Part shown: in pieces, positions 19,227 to 28,557 of the stretch
Position numbering within the stretch: position 1 is the stretch's first letter
Layout: each line of letters begins with the position of its first letter
Assembly: GCA_024169445.1 (NCBI GenBank)
Contig: JALKFA010000001.1
Location: 1,178,001 to 1,242,000 of the forward strand
Length of the DNA stretch: 64,000 bases
Direction: 5' to 3'
Source: Buttiauxella agrestis ATCC 33320
Lineage (GTDB): Bacteria; Pseudomonadota; Gammaproteobacteria; Enterobacterales; Enterobacteriaceae
Notes under the pieces: generated by a model
Told to the model about the DNA's origin: nothing
What the model saw: the letters and a program-made list of their open reading frames with translations, nothing else
The model's database searches: none
Program-made: the position numbers and the translations under genes

Positions 19227-21389
19227 ATGGACGTTTCTTACCTGCTCGACAGCCTCAATGACAAACAGCGCGAAGCCGTCGCAGCCACGCGAAGCAACAT
19301 GCTAGTGTTGGCCGGGGCGGGCAGTGGTAAGACACGCGTATTGGTGCACCGTATCGCCTGGTTGATTAGCGTCGAAAATTGCTCGCCGTACTCCATTATG
19401 GCGGTGACGTTTACCAACAAAGCGGCAGCAGAAATGCGCCACCGTATCGGCCAGTTGATGGGCACCAGCCAGGGCGGCATGTGGGTCGGGACTTTCCACG
19501 GTCTTGCGCACCGCTTACTGCGCGCGCATCACATGGATGCCAACCTACCGCAGGATTTCCAAATCCTCGATAGCGAAGATCAGCTGCGTTTGTTAAAGCG
19601 CCTGATCAAAGCCATGAATCTCGATGACAAACAGTGGCCTGCACGCCAGGCGATGTGGTTTATCAACGGCAAAAAAGACGAAGGTTTACGCCCTCATCAC
19701 ATTGAAAGTTACGGCAATCCGGTTGAGCAAACCTGGCAAAAAATTTACCAGGCTTATCAGGAAGCGTGCGATCGTGCGGGTTTGCTGGATTTTGCCGAGC
19801 TGCTGCTGCGCGCGCATGAATTGTGGCTGAACAAACCACACATTCTTAACCACTACCGCGAGCGCTTTACCAACATTCTGGTGGATGAATTCCAGGATAC
19901 CAACAGCATCCAGTATGCGTGGATTCGCATGCTGGCGGGTGAAACGGGCAAAGTGATGATCGTCGGTGACGATGACCAGTCAATCTACGGCTGGCGCGGC
20001 GCGCAAGTTGAAAACATCCAACGTTTTCTGACCGACTTTCCTGGCGCACAAACCATTCGCCTTGAACAAAACTACCGCTCGACCAACAACATTCTGAATG
20101 CTGCCAACGCCCTGATAGCCAACAACTCTGGTCGTCTGGGTAAAGAGCTATGGACGGATGGCAGTGACGGTGAGCCGATCTCACTGTATTGCGCATTTAA
20201 CGAATTAGACGAAGCGCGTTTTGTGGTTAACCGCATCAAAACGTGGCAGGAAAGCGGCGGTGCGCTTGAGCACTGTGCAATTCTCTATCGCAGTAACGCC
20301 CAGTCGCGTGTACTGGAAGAGGCGTTATTACAGGTCGGTATGCCATACCGTATCTATGGCGGCATGCGCTTCTTCGAACGCCAGGAAATCAAAGATGCGC
20401 TCTCCTATCTGCGCCTGATTGCCAACCGTAACGACGATGCGGCGTTTGAACGCGTGGTTAACACGCCAACGCGTGGCATCGGTGACCGCACATTAGACGT
20501 GGTGCGCCAAACGTCGCGCGACCAGCAACTGACAATGTGGCAAGCCTGCCGTTTGTTGCTGCAGGAAAAAGCGCTGGCGGGGCGTGCTGCTTCTGCTCTG
20601 CAACGCTTTATGGAGCTTATCGACGCGCTGGCACACGAAACCATCGACATGCCGCTGCACGTCCAAACCGATCGGGTGATTAAAGACTCGGGTTTGATGA
20701 TGATGTACGAGCAGGAAAAGGGCGAGAAAGGCCAGACGCGCATCGAAAACTTAGAAGAACTGGTCACGGCAACGCGCCAGTTCAGCTATCAGGATGAAGA
20801 TGAAGACTTGATGCCGTTGCAGGCATTCTTGTCTCATGCAGCACTTGAAGCCGGCGAAGGGCAAGCCGATACCTGGCAAGATGCGGTGCAATTGATGACG
20901 CTGCACTCGGCGAAAGGGCTGGAATTCCCGCAAGTGTTTATCGTCGGCATGGAAGAAGGCATGTTCCCAAGCCAGATGTCGCTGGATGAAGGTGGCCGCC
21001 TGGAAGAAGAACGCCGCCTGGCGTACGTTGGCGTGACGCGTGCAATGCAAAAACTCACACTGACCTATGCTGAAACCCGCCGCCTGTATGGTAAAGAGGT
21101 TTATCACCGCCCGTCACGCTTCGTTGGTGAACTGCCAGAAAACTGCGTAGAAGAAGTTCGCCTGCGAGCCAGCATCAGCCGCCCGGTCAGCCATAAACGC
21201 ATGGGCACGCCAATCTCTGAAAATGATTCTGGCTTTACCCTCGGGCAGCGTGTGCGCCATGCCAAATTTGGTGAAGGTACGGTCGTTAACCTTGAAGGCA
21301 GTGGTGAACATAGCAGAATCCAGGTGGCATTCCCTGGGCAAGGGATTAAGTGGTTAGTCGCCGCTTATGCGCGACTGGAAACGGTGTAA
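19227..21389 (+). CDS. uvrD: DNA helicase II UvrD
   Basis: UvrD is a 3'-5' superfamily 1A helicase used in methyl-directed mismatch repair and nucleotide excision repair, and removes RecA filaments. Walker A is GAGSGKT with Lys35; Walker B is VDEFQDTN; further SF1 motifs GTFHGLAHRLL, GDDDQSIYGWRGA, EQNYRST and VGVTRAMQ are intact. The C-terminal tail QRVRHAKFGEGTVVN is the Tudor-like domain. From the ATG at 19227 the length is 720, as in E. coli; a GTG two codons upstream is also in frame but less likely. Confidence 0.97.
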   Translation: MDVSYLLDSLNDKQREAVAATRSNMLVLAGAGSGKTRVLVHRIAWLISVENCSPYSIMAVTFTNKAAAEMRHRIGQLMGTSQGGMWVGTFHGLAHRLLRAHHMDANLPQDFQILDSEDQLRLLKRLIKAMNLDDKQWPARQAMWFINGKKDEGLRPHHIESYGNPVEQTWQKIYQAYQEACDRAGLLDFAELLLRAHELWLNKPHILNHYRERFTNILVDEFQDTNSIQYAWIRMLAGETGKVMIVGDDDQSIYGWRGAQVENIQRFLTDFPGAQTIRLEQNYRSTNNILNAANALIANNSGRLGKELWTDGSDGEPISLYCAFNELDEARFVVNRIKTWQESGGALEHCAILYRSNAQSRVLEEALLQVGMPYRIYGGMRFFERQEIKDALSYLRLIANRNDDAAFERVVNTPTRGIGDRTLDVVRQTSRDQQLTMWQACRLLLQEKALAGRAASALQRFMELIDALAHETIDMPLHVQTDRVIKDSGLMMMYEQEKGEKGQTRIENLEELVTATRQFSYQDEDEDLMPLQAFLSHAALEAGEGQADTWQDAVQLMTLHSAKGLEFPQVFIVGMEEGMFPSQMSLDEGGRLEEERRLAYVGVTRAMQKLTLTYAETRRLYGKEVYHRPSRFVGELPENCVEEVRLRASISRPVSHKRMGTPISENDSGFTLGQRVRHAKFGEGTVVNLEGSGEHSRIQVAFPGQGIKWLVAAYARLETV

Positions 21390-21479
21390 GTTAGCGAAAT
21401 AACTCATCGTTTTTCACGCTTTTGCTACCTTATAAATATCACCTTAGTTTATTAGCCTATGGTGTCCCGTTGCGTGTTG

Positions 21480-21500
21480 ACGCCATATTTTTGCTGGCGT
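21480..21500 (+). other. Hairpin in the corA leader
   Basis: ACGCCA (21480-21485) and TGGCGT (21495-21500) form a 6-bp stem with an AT-rich 9-base loop, 37 bases before the predicted leader peptide. An AT-rich TATAAATAT (21431-21439) upstream could be the promoter -10. Confidence 0.45.
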
Positions 21501-21537
21501 AACATGCGCGCACGATTACGCTAAGAGGACACTCGCC

Positions 21538-21594
21538 TTGGACACACCCAGTAAATACTGGCTCAATAACCTGTCATCCAGGTACAACTTCTAA
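21538..21594 (+). CDS. corL: Predicted corA leader peptide (CorL-like, 18 residues, TTG start)
   Basis: An 18-codon frame, MDTPSKYWLNNLSSRYNF, starts at TTG 21538 behind a good ribosome-binding site (AAGAGGA, 9-base spacing). It lies 163 bases before corA. Its stop codon falls inside the left arm of a perfect 11-bp hairpin (21591-21622), so a ribosome finishing the peptide would prevent the stem from forming. In Salmonella the corA leader encodes a short peptide, corL, whose translation governs Rho-dependent attenuation. I infer the same role here from position and structure. Confidence 0.65.
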   Translation: MDTPSKYWLNNLSSRYNF

Positions 21595-21622
21595 GGCTAT
21601 CCTCGTATGCTGATAGCCTTAG
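21591..21622 (+). promoter_or_regulatory. Perfect 11-bp hairpin overlapping the corL stop codon
   Basis: CTAAGGCTATC (21591-21601) pairs with GATAGCCTTAG (21612-21622) around a 10-base loop. There is no T-run, so it is not an intrinsic terminator. It is the likely translation-sensitive element of the corA leader. The remaining leader up to 21757 contains no other gene. Confidence 0.75.
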
Positions 21623-21757
21623 TGGTTGTCGGCGACCTCATATCTCGTATATCCCGTCGCAATGAGTCAGACTTTTTAATGGTCTGAAACCTCGTTAGTT
21701 TCTGTCTGTGTGCCAACCGAACTGTCCCTGATATTTTTTGCATTGGGAGTACCGGTC

Positions 21758-22708
21758 ATGCTGAGCGCATTTCAACTGGAAAACAATCGTCTGTCCCGTC
21801 TTGAATTAGATGAGACCGATAACCTGAGCAATTCTGTTTGGGTTGATTTGGTCGAGCCTGAAGAGAGCGAGCGTCAGCGCGTGCAAACGGAACTTGGTCA
21901 AAGCCTGGCAACCCGCCCGGAACTGGAAGACATCGAAGCATCCGCTCGTTTCTTTGAAGACGAAGACGGCCTGCACATTCACTCATTCTTCTTTTACGAA
22001 GATGCCGACGATCACGCGGGCAACAGCACCGTGGCATTTACCATTCGTGAAGGCCGCCTGTTTACGCTGCGTGAACGTGAATTACCGGCGTTTCGCCTTT
22101 ATCGCATGCGCGCCCGTAGCCAGAGCATGGTGGACGGCAACGCTTACGAACTACTGCTCGACCTGTTTGAAACCAAAATCGAACAGCTGGCAGACGAAAT
22201 AGAAAACATCTATAGCGATCTGGAAAAACTCAGCCGCGTGATTATGGAAGGGCACCAGGGCGATGAATACGACGCCGCACTTTCCACACTCGCAGAGCTG
22301 GAAGATATCGGCTGGAAAGTCCGTTTGTGTCTGATGGATACCCAACGCGCCCTGAACTTCCTGGTGCGTAAAGCGCGTTTACCGAGCGGCCAGCTTGAGC
22401 AGGCGCGTGAAATCCTGCGCGATATCGAATCCCTGCTGCCACACAACGAATCGCTGTTCCAGAAGGTGAACTTCCTGATGCAGGCGGCGATGGGCTTTAT
22501 CAACATCGAGCAGAACCGCATCATCAAGATCTTCTCGGTGGTATCGGTCGTTTTCCTGCCGCCAACGCTTGTGGCATCCAGCTATGGGATGAACTTCGAG
22601 TTTATGCCTGAATTGAAACTGAGTTTCGGTTACCCGGCGGCGATTATCGTGATGATTCTCGCGGGCCTGGCACCGTATCTCTACTTCAAGCGCAAGAACT
22701 GGTTGTGA
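21758..22708 (+). CDS. corA: Magnesium/cobalt channel CorA
   Basis: CorA is the main constitutive Mg2+ uptake channel of the inner membrane, a homopentamer. The large N-terminal cytoplasmic domain is acidic and alpha-helical. Two C-terminal membrane helices follow, with the signature [11 protein letters not shown] (GMN at residues 277-279) between them and the basic end YFKRKNWL. Start at 21758 ([12 protein letters not shown]) gives 316 residues as in E. coli and follows GGGAGT. The E. coli genes yigE and yigF, near this position, are absent. Confidence 0.97.
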   Translation: MLSAFQLENNRLSRLELDETDNLSNSVWVDLVEPEESERQRVQTELGQSLATRPELEDIEASARFFEDEDGLHIHSFFFYEDADDHAGNSTVAFTIREGRLFTLRERELPAFRLYRMRARSQSMVDGNAYELLLDLFETKIEQLADEIENIYSDLEKLSRVIMEGHQGDEYDAALSTLAELEDIGWKVRLCLMDTQRALNFLVRKARLPSGQLEQAREILRDIESLLPHNESLFQKVNFLMQAAMGFINIEQNRIIKIFSVVSVVFLPPTLVASSYGMNFEFMPELKLSFGYPAAIIVMILAGLAPYLYFKRKNWL

Positions 22709-22712
22709 AATT

Positions 22713-22787
22713 GTCGGGTGGCGCTGCGCTTACCCGACCTACAAAACCATTTGATCGTAGGGTGGATAAGCGACAGCGTCATCCACC
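22713..22787. repeat. Pair of REP-like palindromes between corA and rarD
   Basis: GTCGGGTGGCG...CTTACCCGAC (22713-22738) and GTAGGGTGGATAAGCG...CGTCATCCACC (22757-22787) form a short BIME-like pair between the convergent genes corA and rarD. They probably stabilise 3' ends; no T-run terminator is seen here. Confidence 0.75.
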
Positions 22788-22788
22788 G

Positions 22789-23685
22789 TTAGGCTATTTT
22801 GCGCAACTTACGCTGGGTATAAACCGCATCAAGAATAAATAACGCCAGCGCTGCCCAAATAAATCCAAAGGTCAGCAACTTATCTTTGCCTATTACTTCA
22901 CCGTAGAACGTTACTGCCAGCAGGAACATTAGCGTCGGGCCAATGTACTGGAAGAAACCCAGCGTCGAGAGGCGCAGGCGCGTTGCCGCAGCGGTGAAAC
23001 ACAGCAATGGGATCGTTGTTACCACGCCCGCAGCAATCAGCAGTAAGTTCAGCGACAGTGAGTTTTGCCCCATATGGCTGGTCGAACTGTCTGCGATGCC
23101 AAACAAATAGATGGCGGCAATCGGCAGCAACCACAGCGTTTCCACCAACATTCCGGTTTGCGCATCCACGGCAATTTTCTTACGCACCAGCCCGTAAAAT
23201 GCGAAGCTGAACGCCAGACCAAGTGCGATGATCGGCAGCGAGCCAAACGTCCAAAGCTGAACTAAAACCCCACAGGCCGCCAGTGCCACGGCGACCCACT
23301 GCATGCGACGGAAACGCTCACCAAGGAAAATCATCCCCAGCACCACGTTAACCAGCGGGTTGATGAAGTAGCCGAGGCTGGCTTCCAGCATGTGATGATT
23401 ATTCACCGCCCAGATATACAGCAGCCAGTTGCCGCCAATTAGCACCGCAGAAACCGCCATCGCCAGCACCTTTTTACGGTTCTGACAGGATTTTTTCACC
23501 TGCGGCCACTGGCGGCTAATGCTTATCAGCGCCACCATAAAGAAGAAAGACCAGATGATGCGATGAGTGAGGATTTCATCAGCCGGTACATCCTGGATCA
23601 GTTTGAAATAGGCGGGTGCAATGCCCCAAATAAAATACGCGATAAGTGCAAGAATCACGCCCTGGCGGGTTTGTTTCGCATCCAT
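22789..23685 (-). CDS. rarD: RarD, EamA-family transporter
   Basis: RarD is a 10-TM protein of the drug/metabolite transporter superfamily, first described by a chloramphenicol phenotype; its substrate is unknown. The protein is hydrophobic throughout, with two EamA-type halves (GNWLLYIWAVNNHHMLEASLGYFINPL in the first, PTLMFLLAVTFYGE in the second). I use the ATG at 23685 (MDAKQTRQGV) since it matches E. coli; an extension of 10 codons upstream is possible but not supported. Confidence 0.93.
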   Translation of the reverse strand: MDAKQTRQGVILALIAYFIWGIAPAYFKLIQDVPADEILTHRIIWSFFFMVALISISRQWPQVKKSCQNRKKVLAMAVSAVLIGGNWLLYIWAVNNHHMLEASLGYFINPLVNVVLGMIFLGERFRRMQWVAVALAACGVLVQLWTFGSLPIIALGLAFSFAFYGLVRKKIAVDAQTGMLVETLWLLPIAAIYLFGIADSSTSHMGQNSLSLNLLLIAAGVVTTIPLLCFTAAATRLRLSTLGFFQYIGPTLMFLLAVTFYGEVIGKDKLLTFGFIWAALALFILDAVYTQRKLRKIA

Positions 23686-23736
23686 GAAATAAACTCTGAG
23701 AAAAATAGTGTGCAAATAGTAACAGGATTTATCTTC

Positions 23737-24207
23737 TCACCCCACCATGTAGGTCGCCGTGGCGCTGGCGATATGTAGCTTATCTTCGTTGTGTAACTCC
23801 ACACGGGCAACCGCCACCTTATTCCCGGCACGTAGCAGGCTGCTGCTGGCGGTAAAGCGTTGCCCACGTCCCGGACGTAAATAATCGACGCGCAAATCAA
23901 TGGTGCCCATTTTCGACAGGCGTTGGCGCAGCTCTTCTTCGTTAATGCTGTCGTGGCGCGTAAGCGTACTACCGACGCAAACCAGGCCTGCCGCGACATC
24001 CAGTGAAGAGGCAATCACCCCGCCATGCAGGATGCTTTGCGCCCAATTCCCGACCATCATGGGTTGATTATTAAAGCACAGCTCAGCGTAGTCTTTCTCA
24101 TAGCGTATAAGCTCCAGACCCAGCGCACGGTTAAACGGCATGTGATAAACAAAAATCTCACCGACCAGTTGCAAGGCGGCTTCAGGGGTCAGAAATGCGG
24201 TAGACAT
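23737..24207 (-). CDS. yigI: Hotdog-fold acyl-CoA thioesterase YigI
   Basis: A 156-residue hotdog-fold thioesterase. The motif [15 protein letters not shown] is the family active-site loop and helix, and VDYLRPGRG is the second conserved strand. In E. coli YigI hydrolyses medium- and long-chain acyl-CoA. It is transcribed divergently from pldA, another lipid enzyme; the shared region (24208-24378) is AT-rich. Confidence 0.92.
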   Translation of the reverse strand: MSTAFLTPEAALQLVGEIFVYHMPFNRALGLELIRYEKDYAELCFNNQPMMVGNWAQSILHGGVIASSLDVAAGLVCVGSTLTRHDSINEEELRQRLSKMGTIDLRVDYLRPGRGQRFTASSSLLRAGNKVAVARVELHNEDKLHIASATATYMVG

Positions 24208-24378
24208 GGATCATCCTCGATCAAAACAAAATCATAATGTTAACCAATTGTTTATTTTATGCTTCGAAATCGTTGATTGCCACTTTAAGAAATGTAGACA
24301 GAGCTTGCGCATCCATATCTATGTAGAATGTGTCCGAGAAAATAATTTGAAACCTTTTTGTTCAGGAGAATATTGCCG

Positions 24379-25248
24379 ATGCGCATGTTTCTGGGATGGC
24401 TATTGGCTGCCAGTCTGTTGCCAATGACGGCTTACGCACAGGAAGCCACGATTAAAGAAGTGCATGATAAACCTGCTGTTCGCGGCAGTATCATCGCTAA
24501 CATGCTGCTGGAACACGATAATCCGTTCACACTGTATCCGTATGAAACCAACTATTTAATTTATACGGTGACAGATGACCTCAATAAAGAAGCGATCAAA
24601 AGTTACAACTGGTCTGATAACGCCAGAAAGGATGAAGTAAAATTCCAGCTTAGCCTCGCGTTCCCTATCTGGCGCGGTATTCTCGGCTCAAACTCGGTAT
24701 TAGGTGCGTCGTATACCCAGAAATCCTGGTGGCAGTTATCGAACAGCGGCGAGTCTTCACCTTTCCGCGAAACCAACTACGAACCGCAGGTTTTCCTCGG
24801 TTTCGCGACCGATGAGTCCTTTGCGGGCTGGACATTACGTGACGTGGAGTTTGGTTATAATCACGACTCCAACGGTCGCTCTGACCCGACTTCCCGTAGC
24901 TGGAACCGTTTATACACGCGCCTGATGGCTGAAAATGGTAACTGGATGGTTGAAGTGAAACCGTGGTATGTCATCGGCGACACCGACGACAACCCGGATA
25001 TCACCAAATACATGGGCTACTACCAGTTGCGCGTTGGCTATCAATTTGGTGATGCGATCCTGAGTATGAAAGGCCAGTACAACTGGAATACCGGTTACGG
25101 CGGCGCGGAATTTGGCTTTAGTTATCCGGTCACTAAGCACGTTCGCCTCTATACCCAACTTTATAGTGGCTACGGCGAGTCATTAATTGATTACAACTTT
25201 AACCAGACACGCTTCGGTGTCGGCGTTATGCTTAACGATCTGTTCTAA
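24379..25248 (+). CDS. pldA: Outer membrane phospholipase A PldA
   Basis: PldA (OMPLA) is a 12-strand outer-membrane barrel that cleaves phospholipids appearing in the outer leaflet and so helps keep lipid asymmetry. A signal peptide (MRMFLGWLLAASLLPMTAYA) precedes mature QEATIKEVHD. The catalytic His162 and Ser164 (142 and 144 of the mature form) are in YNHDSNGRSDPTSRSWNR, with the downstream Asn of the triad. It ends in phenylalanine as outer-membrane proteins do. Start at 24379 follows AGGAGA and gives 289 residues as in E. coli. Confidence 0.96.
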   Translation: MRMFLGWLLAASLLPMTAYAQEATIKEVHDKPAVRGSIIANMLLEHDNPFTLYPYETNYLIYTVTDDLNKEAIKSYNWSDNARKDEVKFQLSLAFPIWRGILGSNSVLGASYTQKSWWQLSNSGESSPFRETNYEPQVFLGFATDESFAGWTLRDVEFGYNHDSNGRSDPTSRSWNRLYTRLMAENGNWMVEVKPWYVIGDTDDNPDITKYMGYYQLRVGYQFGDAILSMKGQYNWNTGYGGAEFGFSYPVTKHVRLYTQLYSGYGESLIDYNFNQTRFGVGVMLNDLF

Positions 25249-25278
25249 AAATTCGGCGGTTTTTGTGGTGGGGAAAGC

Positions 25279-27105
25279 GTGACACAGGCGGAAGTAATTA
25301 ATCAGGCAGTGCTGGCCAGACAGGTTTTGCAAGATACCTTTGGCTATCAACAGTTCCGCCCGGGTCAGGAAACCATCATCGAAACGGTGCTGGAAGGGCG
25401 TGATTGCCTGGTTGTCATGCCGACTGGCGGTGGTAAATCACTGTGCTATCAAATCCCGGCCCTGGTATTCGGCGGGTTGACCGTGGTGGTTTCCCCGCTG
25501 ATTTCCCTGATGAAAGATCAGGTCGATCAACTGCTGGCAAACGGCGTTGCGGCGGCCTGTCTTAACTCCACACAAAGCCGCGAGCAGCAACAAGACGTGC
25601 TCGCCGGTTGCCGCACCGGGCAGATTCGCCTGCTTTATATCGCACCAGAGCGGTTGATGATGGATAACTTCATCGAGCAAATCAGCCACTGGCACTTGTC
25701 GATGGTGGCGGTCGATGAAGCGCACTGCATTTCGCAGTGGGGCCACGATTTTCGCCCGGAATATGCGGCACTGGGCCAATTGCGCCAGCGCCTGCCGACG
25801 GTGCCGTTTATTGCCCTCACCGCTACAGCAGACGACACCACACGTGCTGATATTGTTCGCCTGTTAGGTCTGCAAGATCCGTATATCGAAATTAGCAGTT
25901 TTGACCGCCCAAATATTCGCTACATGCTGATGGAGAAGTTTAAGCCTCTCGATCAACTGATGCGTTACGTGCAAGAACAGCGCGGGAAATCCGGCATTAT
26001 TTACTGTAATAGCCGCGCAAAAGTCGAAGACACCGCCGCACGCCTGCAAAGCAAAGGGATCAGCGCTGGTGCGTATCACGCCGGGCTTGAACACCAGGTG
26101 CGTGCTGAAGTGCAAGAAAAATTCCAGCGTGATGATCTGCAAATCGTGGTCGCTACCGTGGCATTCGGTATGGGCATCAACAAGCCCAACGTCCGTTTTG
26201 TCGCGCACTTCGACATACCACGTAATATTGAATCCTATTATCAGGAAACGGGCCGCGCCGGGCGTGACGGCCTGCCTGCGGAAGCGATGCTATTTTACGA
26301 TCCGGCTGATATGGCCTGGCTGCGTAAATGCCTCGAAGAAAAACCCGTCGGGCAATTGCAGGACATCGAGCGCCATAAACTGAATGCGATGGGCGCGTTT
26401 GCTGAAGCGCAAACCTGCCGCCGCCTGGTACTGCTGAATTACTTTGGCGAAGGTCGCCAGCAGTCTTGCAGCAACTGCGATATTTGCCTCGATCCACCGC
26501 GCCGTTACGACGGGCTGATGGACGCGCAAAAAGCACTATCCTGTATCTATCGTGTCGGTCAGCGCTTCGGCATGGGGTATGTAGTCGAAGTGCTGCGCGG
26601 GGCGAATAACCAGCGTATTCGCGAATATGGGCACGACAAACTCAAGATCTACGGCGAAGGGCGCGACCATACGCACGAGCACTGGGTTAGCGTTATTCGT
26701 CAGTTGATTCACCTTGGTGTGGTGACGCAAAACATTGCTCAACACTCTGCGTTGCAGTTAACCGAAGCCGCTCGTCCATTTTTACGCGGTGAAGAACCTT
26801 TAATGCTCGCAGTGCCTCGCGTTGTGGCCATCAAATCGAAATCCAGCCCGAAAGTGTTCGGTGGCAACTACGACCGCAAGCTGTTTGCCAAGCTGCGTAA
26901 ACTGCGCAAAGCCATTGCCGATGAAGAAAACATCCCGCCATACGTGGTATTCAACGATGCCACATTGATTGAAATGGCCGAGCAAATGCCGCTCTCGCCG
27001 GGTGAAATGCTGGGTGTGAACGGTGTGGGTACGCGGAAGCTTGAACGCTTTGGGCGCGAGTTTATGGCACTTATTCGTAGCCATGTCGACGGCGAAGATG
27101 AGTAG
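25279..27105 (+). CDS. recQ: ATP-dependent DNA helicase RecQ (GTG start)
   Basis: RecQ is a 3'-5' superfamily 2 helicase of the RecF recombination pathway and replication-fork repair. Walker A is MPTGGGKS with Lys53; the DEAH box is VDEAHCISQWGHDFR; the RecQ-specific zinc cysteines are in TCRRLV...CSNCDICLDPP; the HRDC domain occupies the C-terminal 80 residues. Length 608 against 609 in E. coli. It starts with GTG, 30 bases after pldA. Confidence 0.97.
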   Translation: MTQAEVINQAVLARQVLQDTFGYQQFRPGQETIIETVLEGRDCLVVMPTGGGKSLCYQIPALVFGGLTVVVSPLISLMKDQVDQLLANGVAAACLNSTQSREQQQDVLAGCRTGQIRLLYIAPERLMMDNFIEQISHWHLSMVAVDEAHCISQWGHDFRPEYAALGQLRQRLPTVPFIALTATADDTTRADIVRLLGLQDPYIEISSFDRPNIRYMLMEKFKPLDQLMRYVQEQRGKSGIIYCNSRAKVEDTAARLQSKGISAGAYHAGLEHQVRAEVQEKFQRDDLQIVVATVAFGMGINKPNVRFVAHFDIPRNIESYYQETGRAGRDGLPAEAMLFYDPADMAWLRKCLEEKPVGQLQDIERHKLNAMGAFAEAQTCRRLVLLNYFGEGRQQSCSNCDICLDPPRRYDGLMDAQKALSCIYRVGQRFGMGYVVEVLRGANNQRIREYGHDKLKIYGEGRDHTHEHWVSVIRQLIHLGVVTQNIAQHSALQLTEAARPFLRGEEPLMLAVPRVVAIKSKSSPKVFGGNYDRKLFAKLRKLRKAIADEENIPPYVVFNDATLIEMAEQMPLSPGEMLGVNGVGTRKLERFGREFMALIRSHVDGEDE

Positions 27106-27170
27106 TAGCCAGCCCTGGCTGCAACTCGTATAGTTATTCTCCAAAATAATAATCCAGCGAGTTATTTCCT

Positions 27171-27791
27171 ATGTTGACGCTTTTTCTGACCGTAGCGGTA
27201 TTGCATATAGTTGCGCTGGTCACTCCCGGCCCGGATTTCTTTTTTGTTTCGCAGACCGCGGTGAGCCGTTCCCGTAAAGAAGCGATGATGGGCGTGCTGG
27301 GTATTACCGGTGGCGTGATGGTCTGGTCAGGTGTGGCGCTGCTCGGCCTTAACCTGATCCTCGAAAAAATGGCCTGGCTGCATAACATCATCATGATTGG
27401 TGGTGGCTTGTATTTGTGCTGGATGGGCTATCAGATGCTGCGTAGCGCACTGAAGAAAGAAAAGGTCACCCAGGAATTGCCAGCGGTCGAATTAGCACAT
27501 GGCGGGCGCAGCTTCCTGAAAGGTCTGCTCACCAACCTGTCGAATCCTAAAGCTATTATTTACTTCGGGAGCGTGTTCTCGCTGTTTGTTAGCAATGATG
27601 TAGGAAGCGCTGAGCGTTGGGGATTATTTGTAATGATTGCGCTGGAAACTTTCGCCTGGTTTACCATCGTTGCCAGCTTGTTCGCACTGCCGCAAATGCG
27701 CCGGGGTTATCAGCGCCTTGCGAAGTGGATTGATGGTGTTGCCGGTGCATTGTTTGCCGGATTCGGCATCCACCTGATCATCTCCCGCTAA
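27171..27791 (+). CDS. rhtC: Threonine exporter RhtC
   Basis: RhtC is an inner-membrane L-threonine exporter of the LysE/RhtB family. The 206-residue protein has six hydrophobic segments and the family N-terminal motif LVTPGPDFFFVSQTAVSRSRKEAMMGVLG. NLSNPKAIIYFGSVF is the second conserved block. It converges on its paralogue rhtB with an ERIC-derived palindrome between. Confidence 0.95.
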   Translation: MLTLFLTVAVLHIVALVTPGPDFFFVSQTAVSRSRKEAMMGVLGITGGVMVWSGVALLGLNLILEKMAWLHNIIMIGGGLYLCWMGYQMLRSALKKEKVTQELPAVELAHGGRSFLKGLLTNLSNPKAIIYFGSVFSLFVSNDVGSAERWGLFVMIALETFAWFTIVASLFALPQMRRGYQRLAKWIDGVAGALFAGFGIHLIISR

Positions 27792-27800
27792 TCCTTCCTT

Positions 27801-27861
27801 GTATACCCAAAATAATTCGAGTTGCAGCCAACACCCCTGCAACTTGAAGTATGACGGGTAT
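27801..27861. repeat. Short palindromic repeat made of ERIC-type ends
   Basis: ATACCC...GAGTTGCAG (27803-27828) and CTGCAACTTGAAGTATGACGGGTAT (ending 27861) are the outer ends of ERIC elements with the centre missing. The palindrome lies between convergent rhtC and rhtB, so it forms a hairpin in both 3' UTRs, and it supplies the rhtB stop codon region. Confidence 0.75.
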
Positions 27862-28478
27862 TACTGGCGTGCTGCGGCAAGGAGTGCGCCAACCAACATA
27901 AACAGCGAACCAAACACGCGGTTCAACGCTTTCATCTGACGTGGCCCTTTAATCCAGCCCGCAATGCGTGTCGCAAGCCCCGCATAGCCAATCATCACAA
28001 TAATATCGACCACCACCGTGGTGACGCCGAGTATTAAATACTGCGCCGCTTGCGGCTGATTTGGTGCGATAAATTGCGGGAAAAGTGCCGCAAGAAAGAC
28101 AATGCTTTTAGGGTTGGTGAGATTCACAAAAATCGCCCGTTTAAACAGGCGGCTACGTGGCTGGCTGGTGGCGAGCGTATTTAAATCAATCGCCCCTGCG
28201 GCACGCCATTGCTGAATACCCAACCAGACAAGGTAAGCGGCACCCGCCCATTTCAATATTTCAAATGCCAGCAGCGAGTGCGAAAAAATAGCGCCCAGTC
28301 CAATCCCCACCAACACGATATGAATCGCCAGGCCGGTTTGCAGCCCGGCAATGGACGCAGCCGCGCCGCGATAGCCGTGGCTGATGGCGGTGGTCATGGT
28401 ATTAATCGCCCCAGAACCGGGGGAAAGACTCAGGATTATTGTGGTCACAAGATAGGTAAACCACCACTCAACACTCAT
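27861..28478 (-). CDS. rhtB: Homoserine/homoserine lactone exporter RhtB
   Basis: RhtB is the LysE-family exporter of homoserine and its lactone, paralogous to RhtC on the other side. It has 205 residues, six membrane segments, and the motifs [19 protein letters not shown] and [19 protein letters not shown]. It is divergent from pldB. Confidence 0.95.
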   Translation of the reverse strand: MSVEWWFTYLVTTIILSLSPGSGAINTMTTAISHGYRGAAASIAGLQTGLAIHIVLVGIGLGAIFSHSLLAFEILKWAGAAYLVWLGIQQWRAAGAIDLNTLATSQPRSRLFKRAIFVNLTNPKSIVFLAALFPQFIAPNQPQAAQYLILGVTTVVVDIIVMIGYAGLATRIAGWIKGPRQMKALNRVFGSLFMLVGALLAAARQ

Positions 28479-28557
28479 GTGAAATTCCCTGAAAGAACAC
28501 TTTTATGCCACAATACGCTATTGTTGATGAGCGTGCTACGAATCACAAAAAAGCGAT

